Notes: generated by a model from the sequence alone, not told the origin. 64,000 bases of DNA from Paraburkholderia graminis C4D1M (GCF_000172415.1 NZ_ABLD01000014.1:1-64000); one strand, 5' to 3'. Shown: positions 50,928 to 60,313, counted from the stretch's first letter. Made by a program: numbers and translations.

Positions 50928-51983
50928 ATGGATCTATCAATTGCGGCGATCCTCGCGCAGGACGGCATCACGACGGGCGCCATTTACGCGTTGCTCGCGC
51001 TCGCGCTGGTGCTGGTGTTCTCCGTGACGCGGGTGATCTTCATCCCGCAGGGCGAGTTTGTTTCGTATGGCGCGCTCACGCTCGCCGCGTTGCAAACCCA
51101 AAAGTTTCCGGCCACCTGCTGGCTGCTGATGGCGATGGGCGCGGCATGCTTCGTCGTCGAAGTAGTGGGATTCGTGCGGCACGCGGAACGGCGCCGGCAT
51201 GCGGCGCGCACGCTGGCCGTACTGGTCGGCAAGTATCTGCTGTTTCCGGTTGCGGTTTATGCGCTGACGCAAGGTGTTTTCCTTCACCCTCTGCCGATGA
51301 TCGCGCAGATCGCGTTGACGCTCCTGATCGTGATTCCGATGGGACCGTTTGTTTACCGGCTCGCGTATGAGCCGATCGCCGAGGCGACCACGCTGTTGCT
51401 GCTGATCGTCGCAGTGGCGGTGCATTTCGCGATGGTGGGCCTCGGTCTCGTGATGTTCGGCGCGGAAGGCTCGCGCACCACCGCGTTTTCGGACGCGACG
51501 TTCAACCTGGGCAGCCTGTCGATTTCAGGACAAAGCCTGTGGGTGGTCGGCACGGCGGTCGTGCTGATCGGCGCACTGTATCTGTACTTTGACCGCTCGA
51601 TCTCCGGCAAGGCATTGCGCGCGACATCCGTGAACCGGCTCGGCGCGCGGCTCGTCGGCATCGGCACGACGCAAGCAGGGCGGCTCGCGTTCACGCTCGC
51701 CGCGGGCCTTGGCGCGCTGTGCGGCATTCTCGTCGCGCCGTTGACCACCATCTACTACGACTCGGGCTTCCTGATCGGCCTGAAGGGCTTCGTGGGGGCG
51801 ATTATCGGCGGGCTCGTCAGCTATCCGCTGGCGGCGGCCGGCTCGATCCTCGTCGGTCTGCTGGAGTCGTACTCGTCGTTCTGGGCGAGCGCCTACAAGG
51901 AAGTGATCGTGTTCACGCTGATCATCCCGGTGCTGCTCTGGCGCAGTCTCGCCAGCCCGCACGCCGAAGAGGAAGAGGAGTGA
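50928..51983 (+). CDS. livH: Branched-chain-type ABC permease LivH (second locus)
   Basis: A permease of 351 residues, longer than usual. It begins MDLSIAAILAQDGITTGAIYALLALALVLVFSVTRVIFIPQGEFVSYGAL, a divergent LivH opening, with an inserted soluble/basic segment near RHAERRRHAART before the later helices, and the loop RATSVNRLGARLVGIG. It ends in an acidic run (HAEEEEE). AGGAAGT precedes the ATG. It lies 4 nt ahead of the fused livM-livG gene. Confidence 0.88.
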   Translation: MDLSIAAILAQDGITTGAIYALLALALVLVFSVTRVIFIPQGEFVSYGALTLAALQTQKFPATCWLLMAMGAACFVVEVVGFVRHAERRRHAARTLAVLVGKYLLFPVAVYALTQGVFLHPLPMIAQIALTLLIVIPMGPFVYRLAYEPIAEATTLLLLIVAVAVHFAMVGLGLVMFGAEGSRTTAFSDATFNLGSLSISGQSLWVVGTAVVLIGALYLYFDRSISGKALRATSVNRLGARLVGIGTTQAGRLAFTLAAGLGALCGILVAPLTTIYYDSGFLIGLKGFVGAIIGGLVSYPLAAAGSILVGLLESYSSFWASAYKEVIVFTLIIPVLLWRSLASPHAEEEEE

Positions 51984-51987
51984 CGCG

Positions 51988-53772
51988 ATGAAACGGATCA
52001 TGAAAAACAAGTTCTTCTGGCTGTTCCTCGTCGTGCTGTTCGCGTTGCCGGTGTTGCCGCGGCCGATTCACGTTCCCGAATACTGGGTGACGCTGCTTAA
52101 TTACATCGGCCTCTATTCGATCGTGGCGATCGGGCTCGTGCTGCTGACGGGCATCGGCGGGATGACGAGTTTCGGGCAGGCGGCGTTTGTCGGCATCGGC
52201 GCCTATGCGACGGCGTACCTGACCACGCGCTTCGGCGTCTCGCCGTGGCTCGCGCTAATCGCCGGCGTGTTGGTGACGGCGTTGATCGCGCTGATTCTGG
52301 GTCTCGTGACGATGCGCCTGTCCGGCCACTTTCTGCCGCTCGGCACGATCGCATGGGGACTCTCGCTGTTTTACCTGTTCGGCAATCTGGAGATGCTGGG
52401 CAAGTACGACGGCATCAACGGTATTCCGGTGCTGAACGTTTTCGGCATCGACCTTGAGTCTGGCCGCCATATCTATTACCTGATCTGGCTGGTCGTGCTC
52501 GGTGCCGTAGTTTCTGTTCAAAACCTGCTTAACAGCCGGCCTGGACGGGCGATCCGCGCGCTGCGCGGCGGCGGCATGATGGCCGAAGCAATGGGCGTGA
52601 ATACGGCGTGGATGCGCGTCGTCATTTTCGTCTACGCGGCGGTGCTGGCTTCCGTGTCCGGTTTTCTGTACGCGCATTTGCAGCGGGCGGTGAATCCGAC
52701 GCCGTTCGGACTGAATCACGGCATCGAATTCCTGTTCATGGCGGTGGTGGGCGGGGTGTCGCATGTGTGGGGGGCGGTGCTCGGCGCGGCCATCCTCACG
52801 GTATTGCAGGACTATTTGCAAACGCTGCTGCCGAAGTTGCTCGGCGAGAACGGCAACTTCGAGGTGATCGTCTTCGGCATTCTGATGGTGCTGTTGCTGC
52901 AATACGCGCGGCAGGGCGTCTGGCCTTTCGTCGCGCGTTTCTTCCCGCGTGGGCCGCGCGCGCATCTGCCGGATCACGCGGATCCGTTGCCGCAGCGCAG
53001 CAAGCCGACGGCCGGCGAAAGCCTGTTGACGGTGAACAAGGCGCGCAAGCAGTTCGGCGGTCTGGTTGCGGTGAACGACGTCAGCTTTGAAGTAAAAGCA
53101 GGGCAGATCATCGGCTTGATCGGCCCGAACGGCGCCGGCAAATCGACCACGTTCAACCTGGTGACGGGCGTGCTGCAAGCGACGAGCGGCGAAATCTCGT
53201 TCCGCGGCGAGCGGATCGACTCGCTCAGTTCACGTGAAATCGTCAAGCGGGGAATCGGCCGCACGTTTCAGCACGTCAAGCTGCTGCCGGGCATGACTGT
53301 GCTCGAGAACGTCGCAATTGGCGCGCATTTGCGGGGGCATGCGGGTGTCTGGCGAAGCGTCGTGCGCCTGAATGGCGTCGAAGAAGCGCGGTTGATGGCC
53401 GAGGCGGCTCGTCAGATCCGGCGCGTCGGACTCGAGCAGCACATGTACGACGAAGCCGGAAGTCTCGCGCTCGGGCAGCAACGGATTCTCGAAATCGCGC
53501 GCGCACTGTGCTGCGATCCGACATTGCTCCTGCTCGACGAGCCGGCGGCCGGCTTGCGATATCAGGAAAAGTTGCAGTTGGCGGACTTGCTTCGCCGGCT
53601 GAAGGCGGAAGGGATGAGTGTGCTGCTGGTCGAGCACGACATGGACTTTGTGATGAATCTGACCGACCGGCTAGTCGTGATGGAATTCGGCACGCGTATC
53701 GCCGAAGGTCTGCCGCAGGAAGTGCAGCAGGACCCGGCTGTGCTCGAGGCGTACCTCGGCGGGGTGGAGTAA
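51988..53772 (+). CDS. Fused branched-chain-type permease-ATPase (LivM-LivG)
   Basis: A single 594-residue chain carries a LivM-type permease (about residues 1-315; VLLTGIGGMTSFGQAAFVGIGAY, MAEAMGVNTAWMR) joined by a short linker to a LivG-type ATPase (about 345-594). The ATPase has Walker A GPNGAGKST, LALGQQRILEIARAL as signature, Walker B LLLLDEPAAGL and VEHDMD. Fusion ties subunit stoichiometry together. The frame is continuous with no sign of a stop or shift at the join. Such fusions are found in some Liv-type operons. Confidence 0.92.
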   Translation: MKRIMKNKFFWLFLVVLFALPVLPRPIHVPEYWVTLLNYIGLYSIVAIGLVLLTGIGGMTSFGQAAFVGIGAYATAYLTTRFGVSPWLALIAGVLVTALIALILGLVTMRLSGHFLPLGTIAWGLSLFYLFGNLEMLGKYDGINGIPVLNVFGIDLESGRHIYYLIWLVVLGAVVSVQNLLNSRPGRAIRALRGGGMMAEAMGVNTAWMRVVIFVYAAVLASVSGFLYAHLQRAVNPTPFGLNHGIEFLFMAVVGGVSHVWGAVLGAAILTVLQDYLQTLLPKLLGENGNFEVIVFGILMVLLLQYARQGVWPFVARFFPRGPRAHLPDHADPLPQRSKPTAGESLLTVNKARKQFGGLVAVNDVSFEVKAGQIIGLIGPNGAGKSTTFNLVTGVLQATSGEISFRGERIDSLSSREIVKRGIGRTFQHVKLLPGMTVLENVAIGAHLRGHAGVWRSVVRLNGVEEARLMAEAARQIRRVGLEQHMYDEAGSLALGQQRILEIARALCCDPTLLLLDEPAAGLRYQEKLQLADLLRRLKAEGMSVLLVEHDMDFVMNLTDRLVVMEFGTRIAEGLPQEVQQDPAVLEAYLGGVE

Positions 53773-53783
53773 TGGAGAACGAC

Positions 53784-54536
53784 ATGAATGCAGCGGCACC
53801 GATTCTCGATGTGAACGGTCTTTCCGTGCGCTACGGCAAAGTCGAGGCACTGCACGGCGCGGCGATCAAGGTACGGGCCGGCCAGATCGTGTCGGTGATC
53901 GGGCCGAACGGCGCGGGCAAATCGACGTTGCTGAACGCGATCATGGGCGCCTTGCCGCCTACGGGGCACGCTAAGGGTGCGGTTGTCTACCAGGGCGAGG
54001 ACGTCAGCGCGGTGCCGGTTGAGAAGCGCGTGGCTCGCGGCATGTGTCTGGTGCCGGAGAAGCGCGAGCTTTTCGCGTCGATGACCGTCGAGGACAACCT
54101 CGTTCTGGGCGCTTACCGGCGCAAGCGGGCGGGCGAGCGTAACTTCCTGGATCAAATCGAACCGGTCTTTGAACTCTTCCCGCGCCTGAAGGAGCGCCGC
54201 AAGCAGGCGGCAGGGACGTTGTCCGGCGGTGAGCGGCAGATGCTCGCCGTAGGGCGCGCGCTGATGGGCAAACCGGACTTGCTGATGCTGGATGAGCCGA
54301 GTCTGGGTCTTGCACCGTTGATCGTGAAGGAGATTTTTCACATCATCAGCGCGCTGCGCCAGACGGGAGTGGCGACGCTTCTGATCGAGCAGAACGCGCG
54401 CGCTGCGCTGCAAATTTCTGACTACGGCTATGTGCTCGAAACCGGCGAGTTGGCGCTGGAAGGGGCGGCGGCTGAATTGGCGCAGAATCCGCGGGTTATC
54501 GAGACTTATCTGGGGCTGGCCAAAAAGGCAGCCTGA
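53784..54536 (+). CDS. livF: Branched-chain-type ABC transporter ATPase LivF (second locus)
   Basis: The second ATPase for this importer, 250 residues. Walker A is the normal GPNGAGKST, the signature is LSGGERQMLAVGRAL and Walker B LLMLDEPSLGLAP, with VEQN-type H-loop IEQNAR. I prefer ATG 53784, which has GGAG 7 nt ahead, over ATG 53772, which overlaps the previous stop as TAATG but has a poorly spaced ribosome site. A parS-containing terminator follows. Confidence 0.93.
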   Translation: MNAAAPILDVNGLSVRYGKVEALHGAAIKVRAGQIVSVIGPNGAGKSTLLNAIMGALPPTGHAKGAVVYQGEDVSAVPVEKRVARGMCLVPEKRELFASMTVEDNLVLGAYRRKRAGERNFLDQIEPVFELFPRLKERRKQAAGTLSGGERQMLAVGRALMGKPDLLMLDEPSLGLAPLIVKEIFHIISALRQTGVATLLIEQNARAALQISDYGYVLETGELALEGAAAELAQNPRVIETYLGLAKKAA

Positions 54537-54557
54537 GCGTTCTTTTCGAGAGTTCTT

Positions 54558-54595
54558 AAGCGGCGTGTTTCACGTGAAACACGCCGCTTTTTTTT
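54558..54595 (+). terminator. Terminator whose stem is a perfect parS site
   Basis: A perfect 32-bp palindrome spans 54558-54589 and is followed by T residues to 54595. Its centre, TGTTTCACGTGAAACA at 54566-54581, matches the parS consensus bound by ParB exactly. The element can therefore end livF transcription and nucleate ParB loading. Confidence 0.9.
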
Positions 54596-54638
54596 GTCTT
54601 AGGCCATCCGGCCGAATTCGGGCCGAAACCGAACCCGT

Positions 54639-54644
54639 TATAAT
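54639..54644 (+). promoter_or_regulatory. -10 element of the mnmG promoter
   Basis: A perfect TATAAT with only a weak -35 (TTCGGG-like around 54617) upstream. The predicted start near 54651 is 49 nt before the mnmG ATG. Confidence 0.55.
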
Positions 54645-54699
54645 TCGCCCAATACTTTTCTCTTGAAGGCTCACGCGACGATCTGGCGTGAGATCCGCG

Positions 54700-56658
54700 A
54701 TGCTTTTTCCCACAGAATTTGACGTAATCGTTGTCGGTGGAGGCCACGCCGGCACCGAGGCCGCTTTGGCCTCCGCGCGCATGGGCAATAAAACCTTGCT
54801 GCTCACGCACAACATCGAAACGCTTGGGCAGATGAGCTGCAATCCGTCGATCGGCGGCATTGGCAAGGGTCATCTGGTCAAGGAAGTCGACGCGCTCGGC
54901 GGCGCCATGGCGGCCGCCACGGACGAGGGCGGAATCCAGTTCCGCATTCTCAACTCGTCCAAGGGCCCGGCTGTGCGCGCTACGCGCGCCCAAGCCGACC
55001 GACTGCTTTACAAGCAGGCGATTCGTCATCGTTTGGAAAACCAGCCGAACTTGTGGCTTTTCCAGCAGGCTGTCGACGATCTGATGGTCGAAGGCGATCG
55101 CGTCGTCGGTGCGGTTACGCAGGTGGGAATCCGCTTCCGCTCGCGCGCCGTCGTGCTCACGGCGGGGACTTTCCTCGACGGCAAAATCCACGTTGGGTTG
55201 AACAATTACACGGGCGGCCGGGCGGGCGATCCGGCGGCCGTCTCGCTGTCGGCGCGTTTGAAGGAGCTCAAGCTCCCGCAAGGACGTCTCAAAACGGGGA
55301 CGCCGCCGCGGATTGACGGTCGCACGATAGATTTCTCGCAACTGGAAGAGCAACCGGGCGACCTCGATCCGGTGCCAGTATTTTCGTTTCTCGGTCGGGC
55401 CGAGCAGCATCCGCGGCAAGTGCCGTGCTGGGTGACGCATACCAACGAGCGTACGCACGACATCATCCGCGGTGGATTGGATCGCTCGCCGATGTACACG
55501 GGCGTCATTGAAGGAGTGGGGCCGCGGTACTGCCCGTCCATTGAGGACAAGATTCACCGCTTCGCGTCGAAGGAATCGCATCAGATTTTCCTGGAACCGG
55601 AAGGGCTGACGACCAACGAGTTTTACCCGAACGGGATTTCGACCAGCTTGCCGTTCGACGTGCAACTCGAACTTGTGCGATCGATGCGTGGTTTAGAGCA
55701 TGCGCACATTCTGCGACCGGGTTACGCGATCGAGTACGATTATTTTGATCCGCGCGGCTTGAAGGCTTCGCTGGAAACCAAGGTGATTAGCGGCTTGTTT
55801 TTCGCGGGCCAGATTAATGGCACGACTGGCTATGAGGAGGCTGCGGCTCAAGGGCTGCTGGCTGGCATCAACGCTGGTCTGTTCGTCCAAGGGAAGGACG
55901 CGTGGTGTCCGCGTCGCGATCAGGCGTACCTCGGTGTGCTGGTCGACGATCTCGTCACGCGCGGCGTCTCCGAGCCGTATCGCATGTTCACGAGCCGCGC
56001 CGAGTATCGGTTGAGCTTGCGCGAGGACAACGCGGACATGCGGCTGACGGAAATCGGCCGCGAGTTGGGCGTGGTGGACGAGGTCCGGTGGGACGCGTTC
56101 AGCCGCAAGCGCGACGCTGTTTCACGTGAAACAGAGCGGCTGCGGACAACGTGGGTGAACCCGAAGACGCTATCCGCCGACGAAGCGACGGCCTTGCTCG
56201 GCAAGCCTATCGATCACGAATACAGTCTGGCGGATCTGCTGCGTCGGCCCGGCGTCAGCTATGACGGCGTTTGCGCGTTGCGAGCCGGCGCTTGCGCCGC
56301 GCCCGGGACCTTGGCGGAAGACGAGGTATTGCTCGCTCAGATCAAGGAACAGATCGAAATCGGTATCAAGTATCAGGGCTATATCGACCGTCAGGCGGAT
56401 GAGATCGAACGGAACGAGGCGCACGAGAGCACGCGCTTGCCGGAAGGCTTGGACTACGCGGAAGTAAGAGGGCTGTCGTTCGAAGCGCGCCAGAAGCTGA
56501 CGCAATTCCGCCCGGAGACTATCGGTCAGGCATCGCGCATTTCGGGGATCACGCCCGCAGCCATTTCGTTGCTGATGGTGCACCTGAAGCGTGGGCTCGG
56601 CCGCCGCGCCACAAAGCCCGCGGAGCCGGGCGCCGACAGCTCGCCGGTGGCGCAATGA
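54700..56658 (+). CDS. mnmG: tRNA uridine-5-carboxymethylaminomethyl modification enzyme MnmG (GidA)
   Basis: MnmG, an FAD enzyme, works with MnmE to modify wobble uridine 34 of several tRNAs; MnmC in this window finishes the product. The 652-residue protein has FAD motif VVGGGHAGTEAA near residues 11-22, the conserved MSCNPSIGGIGKGHLVKEVDALGG, GTFLDGKIHVG and the C-terminal helical domain. I start at ATG 54700. A perfect parS site lies within the coding sequence and encodes part of AVSRETE. It overlaps rsmG by ATGA-type overlap. Confidence 0.97.
   Translation: MLFPTEFDVIVVGGGHAGTEAALASARMGNKTLLLTHNIETLGQMSCNPSIGGIGKGHLVKEVDALGGAMAAATDEGGIQFRILNSSKGPAVRATRAQADRLLYKQAIRHRLENQPNLWLFQQAVDDLMVEGDRVVGAVTQVGIRFRSRAVVLTAGTFLDGKIHVGLNNYTGGRAGDPAAVSLSARLKELKLPQGRLKTGTPPRIDGRTIDFSQLEEQPGDLDPVPVFSFLGRAEQHPRQVPCWVTHTNERTHDIIRGGLDRSPMYTGVIEGVGPRYCPSIEDKIHRFASKESHQIFLEPEGLTTNEFYPNGISTSLPFDVQLELVRSMRGLEHAHILRPGYAIEYDYFDPRGLKASLETKVISGLFFAGQINGTTGYEEAAAQGLLAGINAGLFVQGKDAWCPRRDQAYLGVLVDDLVTRGVSEPYRMFTSRAEYRLSLREDNADMRLTEIGRELGVVDEVRWDAFSRKRDAVSRETERLRTTWVNPKTLSADEATALLGKPIDHEYSLADLLRRPGVSYDGVCALRAGACAAPGTLAEDEVLLAQIKEQIEIGIKYQGYIDRQADEIERNEAHESTRLPEGLDYAEVRGLSFEARQKLTQFRPETIGQASRISGITPAAISLLMVHLKRGLGRRATKPAEPGADSSPVAQ
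56118..56133. other. parS: parS centromere site within mnmG
   Basis: TGTTTCACGTGAAACA, a perfect 16-bp match to the consensus, lies about 1.3 kb ahead of parA. Two sites this close, 1.55 kb apart, fit a chromosomal centromere served by the ParAB pair downstream. Confidence 0.93.
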
Positions 56659-57353
56659 CGTCGAAGCAGAAGGGCAGCGACCGGGAAGCGTTGGCGCAGC
56701 TACTCACGGACGGCACACGTGAGCTCGGTCTCCTCGACCTGAGCGACGCTCAACTTGGCAAGCTGCTCGACTACGTCGCTTTGCTGGGTAAATGGAACGC
56801 TGTATATAACCTGACGGCGATCCGCGATCCGCGACAGATGCTGATTCAGCACATTCTCGACTCGCTTTCCATCGTGCCGCATCTGGCGCTGCGCAATCCG
56901 CGCTCCGTGCTCGACGTGGGTTCCGGCGGTGGCTTGCCGGGGATCGTGCTGGCGATTGTCCTACCGGATTGCGGCGTCACCGTGAACGACATCGTTCATA
57001 AGAAAACGGCTTTTCAGGCGCAGGCGAAGGCCGAGTTGGGGCTCACCAATCTGTCAGTGGTGACGGGGCGCGTCGAGACCTTGCAACCTGGCGCCGAAGT
57101 GCCGGCAAAGTTCGACGTAATCGTCTCGCGAGCATTCGCAGAGCTCGCCGATTTCGTTACACTGGCCCGTCATCTCGTCGCGGAGCACGGCGCGATCCTG
57201 GCGATGAAGGGCGTGCGCCCGGACGGCGAGATCGAGCGCTTGCCGGCAGGCGCCCACGTGGAGCAAACGGTGCGGCTCCAGGTGCCGTTTCTCGACGCCG
57301 AGCGCCATCTGGTCACTGTTCTCGTCGACGAAGCCCGTCAGGCCTCGAAGTGA
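56655..57353 (+). CDS. rsmG: 16S rRNA (guanine527-N7)-methyltransferase RsmG (GidB)
   Basis: RsmG methylates G527 of 16S rRNA; loss gives low-level streptomycin resistance. The SAM-binding loop is VLDVGSGGGLPGIVLA, with LTAIRDPRQMLIQHILDSL upstream and VSRAFAELADFV as later motif. The 232-residue length is usual. The ATG overlaps the mnmG stop. Confidence 0.96.
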   Translation: MTSKQKGSDREALAQLLTDGTRELGLLDLSDAQLGKLLDYVALLGKWNAVYNLTAIRDPRQMLIQHILDSLSIVPHLALRNPRSVLDVGSGGGLPGIVLAIVLPDCGVTVNDIVHKKTAFQAQAKAELGLTNLSVVTGRVETLQPGAEVPAKFDVIVSRAFAELADFVTLARHLVAEHGAILAMKGVRPDGEIERLPAGAHVEQTVRLQVPFLDAERHLVTVLVDEARQASK

Positions 57354-57418
57354 CATTCGCCGCTCATCAGTTTGACCACGTAACTACATCTTCAGGCAGC
57401 AAAAGGGACATTCCAACG

Positions 57419-58210
57419 ATGGCAAAAATCTTCTGCGTTGCGAACCAGAAAGGCGGCGTCGGCAAGACGACGACGACAGTCAATCTGGCGGCCAGCCTGG
57501 CAGCGCAGGGACAGCGAGTCCTTCTTATCGATCTGGACCCGCAGGGCAATGCCACGATGGGTAGCGGCATCGACAAGGCCGCGTGTGCGAACACCGTCTA
57601 CGAAGTGCTGGTGGATGGCGTCTCGGTGGCTGATGCGCGCATGCGCCCGGAAGCCGTCGATTACGACGTGCTGCCCGCCAATCGTGAACTAGCCGGCGCC
57701 GAAGTCGAGTTGGTCAGCGTGCAGAATCGCGAGCGCCAATTGAAGGCCGCGCTTGCCGCAGTCGAAGGCGAGTACGACTTTATCCTGATCGACTGTCCGC
57801 CGGCCTTGTCGCTGCTGACACTCAATGGCCTGTGCGCCGCGCATGGCGTGGTGATTCCGATGCAGTGCGAGTACTTCGCGCTCGAAGGGCTGTCCGATCT
57901 GGTCAACACCATCAAACAGGTGCACGCGAATCTAAACCGGGACCTCAAGGTGATCGGTTTGTTGCGCGTCATGTTCGACCCGCGCATCACATTGCAGCAG
58001 CAAGTCTCGGATCAATTGAAAGAGCATTTCGGCGACAAGGTGTTCGACGCGGTGATCCCGCGCAACGTGCGTCTCGCCGAAGCGCCGAGTTATGGATTGC
58101 CGGGCGTGGTATTCGACAGGGCGTCGCGTGGCGCGCAAGCGTATGTGCAGTTCGGCGCGGAAATGATTGAACGGGTGCGCGCACTGAATGACGCGCCCCA
58201 GGCATCCTAA
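57419..58210 (+). CDS. parA: Chromosome partitioning ATPase ParA
   Basis: ParA is the Walker-type ATPase that moves ParB-bound origins. The deviant Walker A KGGVGKTTTT (residues 11-20), LLIDLDPQGNAT and ILIDCPPAL are present. The 263-residue length marks the chromosomal type without an N-terminal helix-turn-helix. I start at MAKIFCVANQK (57419) rather than an upstream extension. AAAGGGA precedes it. Confidence 0.95.
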   Translation: MAKIFCVANQKGGVGKTTTTVNLAASLAAQGQRVLLIDLDPQGNATMGSGIDKAACANTVYEVLVDGVSVADARMRPEAVDYDVLPANRELAGAEVELVSVQNRERQLKAALAAVEGEYDFILIDCPPALSLLTLNGLCAAHGVVIPMQCEYFALEGLSDLVNTIKQVHANLNRDLKVIGLLRVMFDPRITLQQQVSDQLKEHFGDKVFDAVIPRNVRLAEAPSYGLPGVVFDRASRGAQAYVQFGAEMIERVRALNDAPQAS

Positions 58211-58228
58211 GCGGATCGAGGAAGCACG

Positions 58229-59116
58229 ATGAATGCAGTAGCAAGAAAGAAGGGATTGGGCCGCGGCCTGGAAGCGTTGCTCGGCGGAAGCGCCGACATC
58301 ACGGAGGCGGTGGCGATAGAAGGTGCGCCGAATGTGCTGCCTCTGTCGAAAATGCAGGCCGGCAAGTATCAGCCGCGCACGCGCATGGACGAGGGCGCGT
58401 TGCAGGAGCTGGCGGCCAGCATCCGCGCGCAGGGAGTGATGCAGCCGATCCTCGTGCGGCCGGTGTCGGCGGACAAGTATGAAATCATCGCAGGCGAGCG
58501 GCGTTTTCGCGCGGCGCGCCTCGCGGGCCTGGAAGAAGTGCCCGTGCTGGTGAAGGACGTGCCCGATCAGGCCGCGGCAGCGATGGCGCTGATCGAGAAC
58601 ATTCAGCGTGAAGATCTGAATCCGCTGGAAGAGGCGCAAGGCATTCAGCGCTTGCTCGACGAATTCGATTTCACGCACGAACAGGCGGCGGAATCGGTTG
58701 GCCGCTCGCGCAGCGCCGTATCCAACTTGCTGCGTTTGCTGAACCTTGCCACGCCCGTTCAGACGATGCTGCTTGCCGGCGACCTCGACATGGGGCACGC
58801 GCGCGCGTTGCTCGCGGTCGATGCCGCGACGCAGATCACGCTGGCGAATCAGGTCGTCAACAAGCGGATGTCGGTGCGCGAAACCGAGAAGCTGGTGGCG
58901 GCGACGACCAAGGCGGCGCCGGCGGTGAAGGCACGCGCGAACCCGGACGGCGGCCGGGATACGCGACGACTGGAAGAAGAACTGTCCGACTTGCTCGCCG
59001 CCACAGTGAAGATCAAGCTCGGTCGACGCGGCCGCGGCCAGGTTCTGGTCGACTTCGGCGATCTCGATGCGCTGGAAGGCATCCTGGTGCGCTTGCGCGG
59101 GAATGCTACGGCTTAG
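58229..59116 (+). CDS. parB: Chromosome partitioning protein ParB
   Basis: ParB binds parS, spreads as a CTP-dependent clamp and recruits ParA. The 295-residue protein has the start motif KKGLGRGLEALLGG, the CTP-site box GERRFRAAR (89-97), ENIQREDLNPLEEAQ and a helix-turn-helix (THEQAAESVGRSRSAVSNLLRLL). The C-terminal dimer domain ends IEGILVRL-like. It lies 18 nt after parA. Two perfect parS sites lie upstream in this window. Confidence 0.96.
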   Translation: MNAVARKKGLGRGLEALLGGSADITEAVAIEGAPNVLPLSKMQAGKYQPRTRMDEGALQELAASIRAQGVMQPILVRPVSADKYEIIAGERRFRAARLAGLEEVPVLVKDVPDQAAAAMALIENIQREDLNPLEEAQGIQRLLDEFDFTHEQAAESVGRSRSAVSNLLRLLNLATPVQTMLLAGDLDMGHARALLAVDAATQITLANQVVNKRMSVRETEKLVAATTKAAPAVKARANPDGGRDTRRLEEELSDLLAATVKIKLGRRGRGQVLVDFGDLDALEGILVRLRGNATA

Positions 59117-59144
59117 AGCAGAATCGTTTGCTATCAATCGTGGG

Positions 59145-59180
59145 CGGTGCAGAGAAATTAGCTGCACCGTCCAGATTTTC
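59145..59180 (+). terminator. Probable weak terminator after parB
   Basis: CGGTGCAG (59145-59152) pairs with CTGCACCG (59162-59169), followed by a mixed T-rich stretch. The T-run is interrupted, so termination may be partial. Confidence 0.55.
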
Positions 59181-59493
59181 TTGGATTCCTAACTAATCCG
59201 GCATCGGCGACCAAAGATGGCGGCGCAAGACAAGAGCAGAACGCTTATCTCCGCCGCCAAGAAAAACGCATCGCGCCGCGCGGTCAAGTAAACCGCCCGT
59301 CATCGGTTGTTGCATTTTCGAGACGTCCCCTGCAACGTTTTTCGCGCCTATCTACAGTGAGAAAACTTGCCAGTTTGCGCATGCGTTTTGCCTCTGCCCG
59401 ACAGCCTTACATTTAACGTGCTGCGCGTAGCCATGAAGGCTTTTCCACATCGCGAAGCGTCGTTTCGCACTGTTTATTGAACGGCCTAAAGTC

Positions 59494-59522
59494 TTGAATT
59501 GCCTGCAACTATCGCTTACAAT
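59494..59522 (+). promoter_or_regulatory. Sigma-70 promoter of the ATP synthase operon
   Basis: TTGAAT (59494-59499), a 17-nt spacer and TACAAT (59517-59522) give a strong promoter with start near 59529, 73 nt before atpI. The rest of the 59117-59601 gap holds only the parB hairpin. Confidence 0.75.
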
Positions 59523-59601
59523 CGCCCGGATTTAATTGCACGGCAACCCCGTAAGCGCAGCGAAAGCTCGCTGATCGGAACGAGACTTTCGGAACACTGC
59601 G

Positions 59602-60156
59602 ATGGCGGTCAAAGCGTCGAATCGAGCGCCAAAAAATGGGCGCGGCAACGGGCGCGATGAACACCGCGAAGAGCGCACCGTGTCGAATGCCTCCACCGCT
59701 CAGCAAGTCGCGCGCGAAGAATCGTGGGACGCCGAGCAGGATAACAATATCGTTCCGCTCACGCGGGCCGAAGCAGAAAAGCTGTTTGGCCCGAATGTGA
59801 GTCGTCCATCGCGCGTTACGCCTTTCAAGGTCGTGGCAGCGCAAATGGTTTTGTCCCTGGTTGCAACGTTGGTGTGGTGGCTGTTCTATAAGCCGCCGGG
59901 CGCTGCTGCGCTGTCCGCGTTCCTGGGGGGAGCGATCTGCTGGGTGCCGGGCGCATTGTTCGCGGCGCGACTGAGAACACTGAGCGGCGCCGAAACAGTG
60001 ATGAGCTGGGTGCTCGGCGAAGCGCTCAAGATGGGGGCGACGATCGCGATGTTTGTAGCCATCGCCTTCTGGTATCACGAGGTGCGCTGGGTTCCGCTGC
60101 TCGTGACTTATCTCATCGCGCTCAAGACGTACTGGATTGCCTTGGCGTGGCGCTGA
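59602..60156 (+). CDS. atpI: ATP synthase subunit I (AtpI)
   Basis: AtpI is a membrane protein that helps assemble the c-ring and is not part of the final enzyme. The 184-residue product has about four hydrophobic segments in its last 110 residues (MVLSLVATLVWWLFY, AALSAFLGGAICWVPGALFAARL). The first 75 residues are a long charged extension not seen in most homologues, so a later start near the hydrophobic region remains possible. It heads the atp operon. Confidence 0.85.
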   Translation: MAVKASNRAPKNGRGNGRDEHREERTVSNASTAQQVAREESWDAEQDNNIVPLTRAEAEKLFGPNVSRPSRVTPFKVVAAQMVLSLVATLVWWLFYKPPGAAALSAFLGGAICWVPGALFAARLRTLSGAETVMSWVLGEALKMGATIAMFVAIAFWYHEVRWVPLLVTYLIALKTYWIALAWR

Positions 60157-60313
60157 GGAAGCAACAGGCAACTGCAAAGATTTGAAGCCGGCGCGTGGCG
60201 CCGGCGAGAGCGTGCGGATATGACACCATCCGCACCCGGCGCGTTCCCGCAATAGAGCTTTGCGGCGGGAACGGCCCAAGACGATTTTCGACAATTTGGG
60301 TGGCTTTAACGAT

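Noticed and set aside
53227..53242. CACGTGAAA-containing sequence resembling parS in the fused transporter gene
   Set aside because: Five of sixteen positions differ from the consensus, so ParB binding is not expected.
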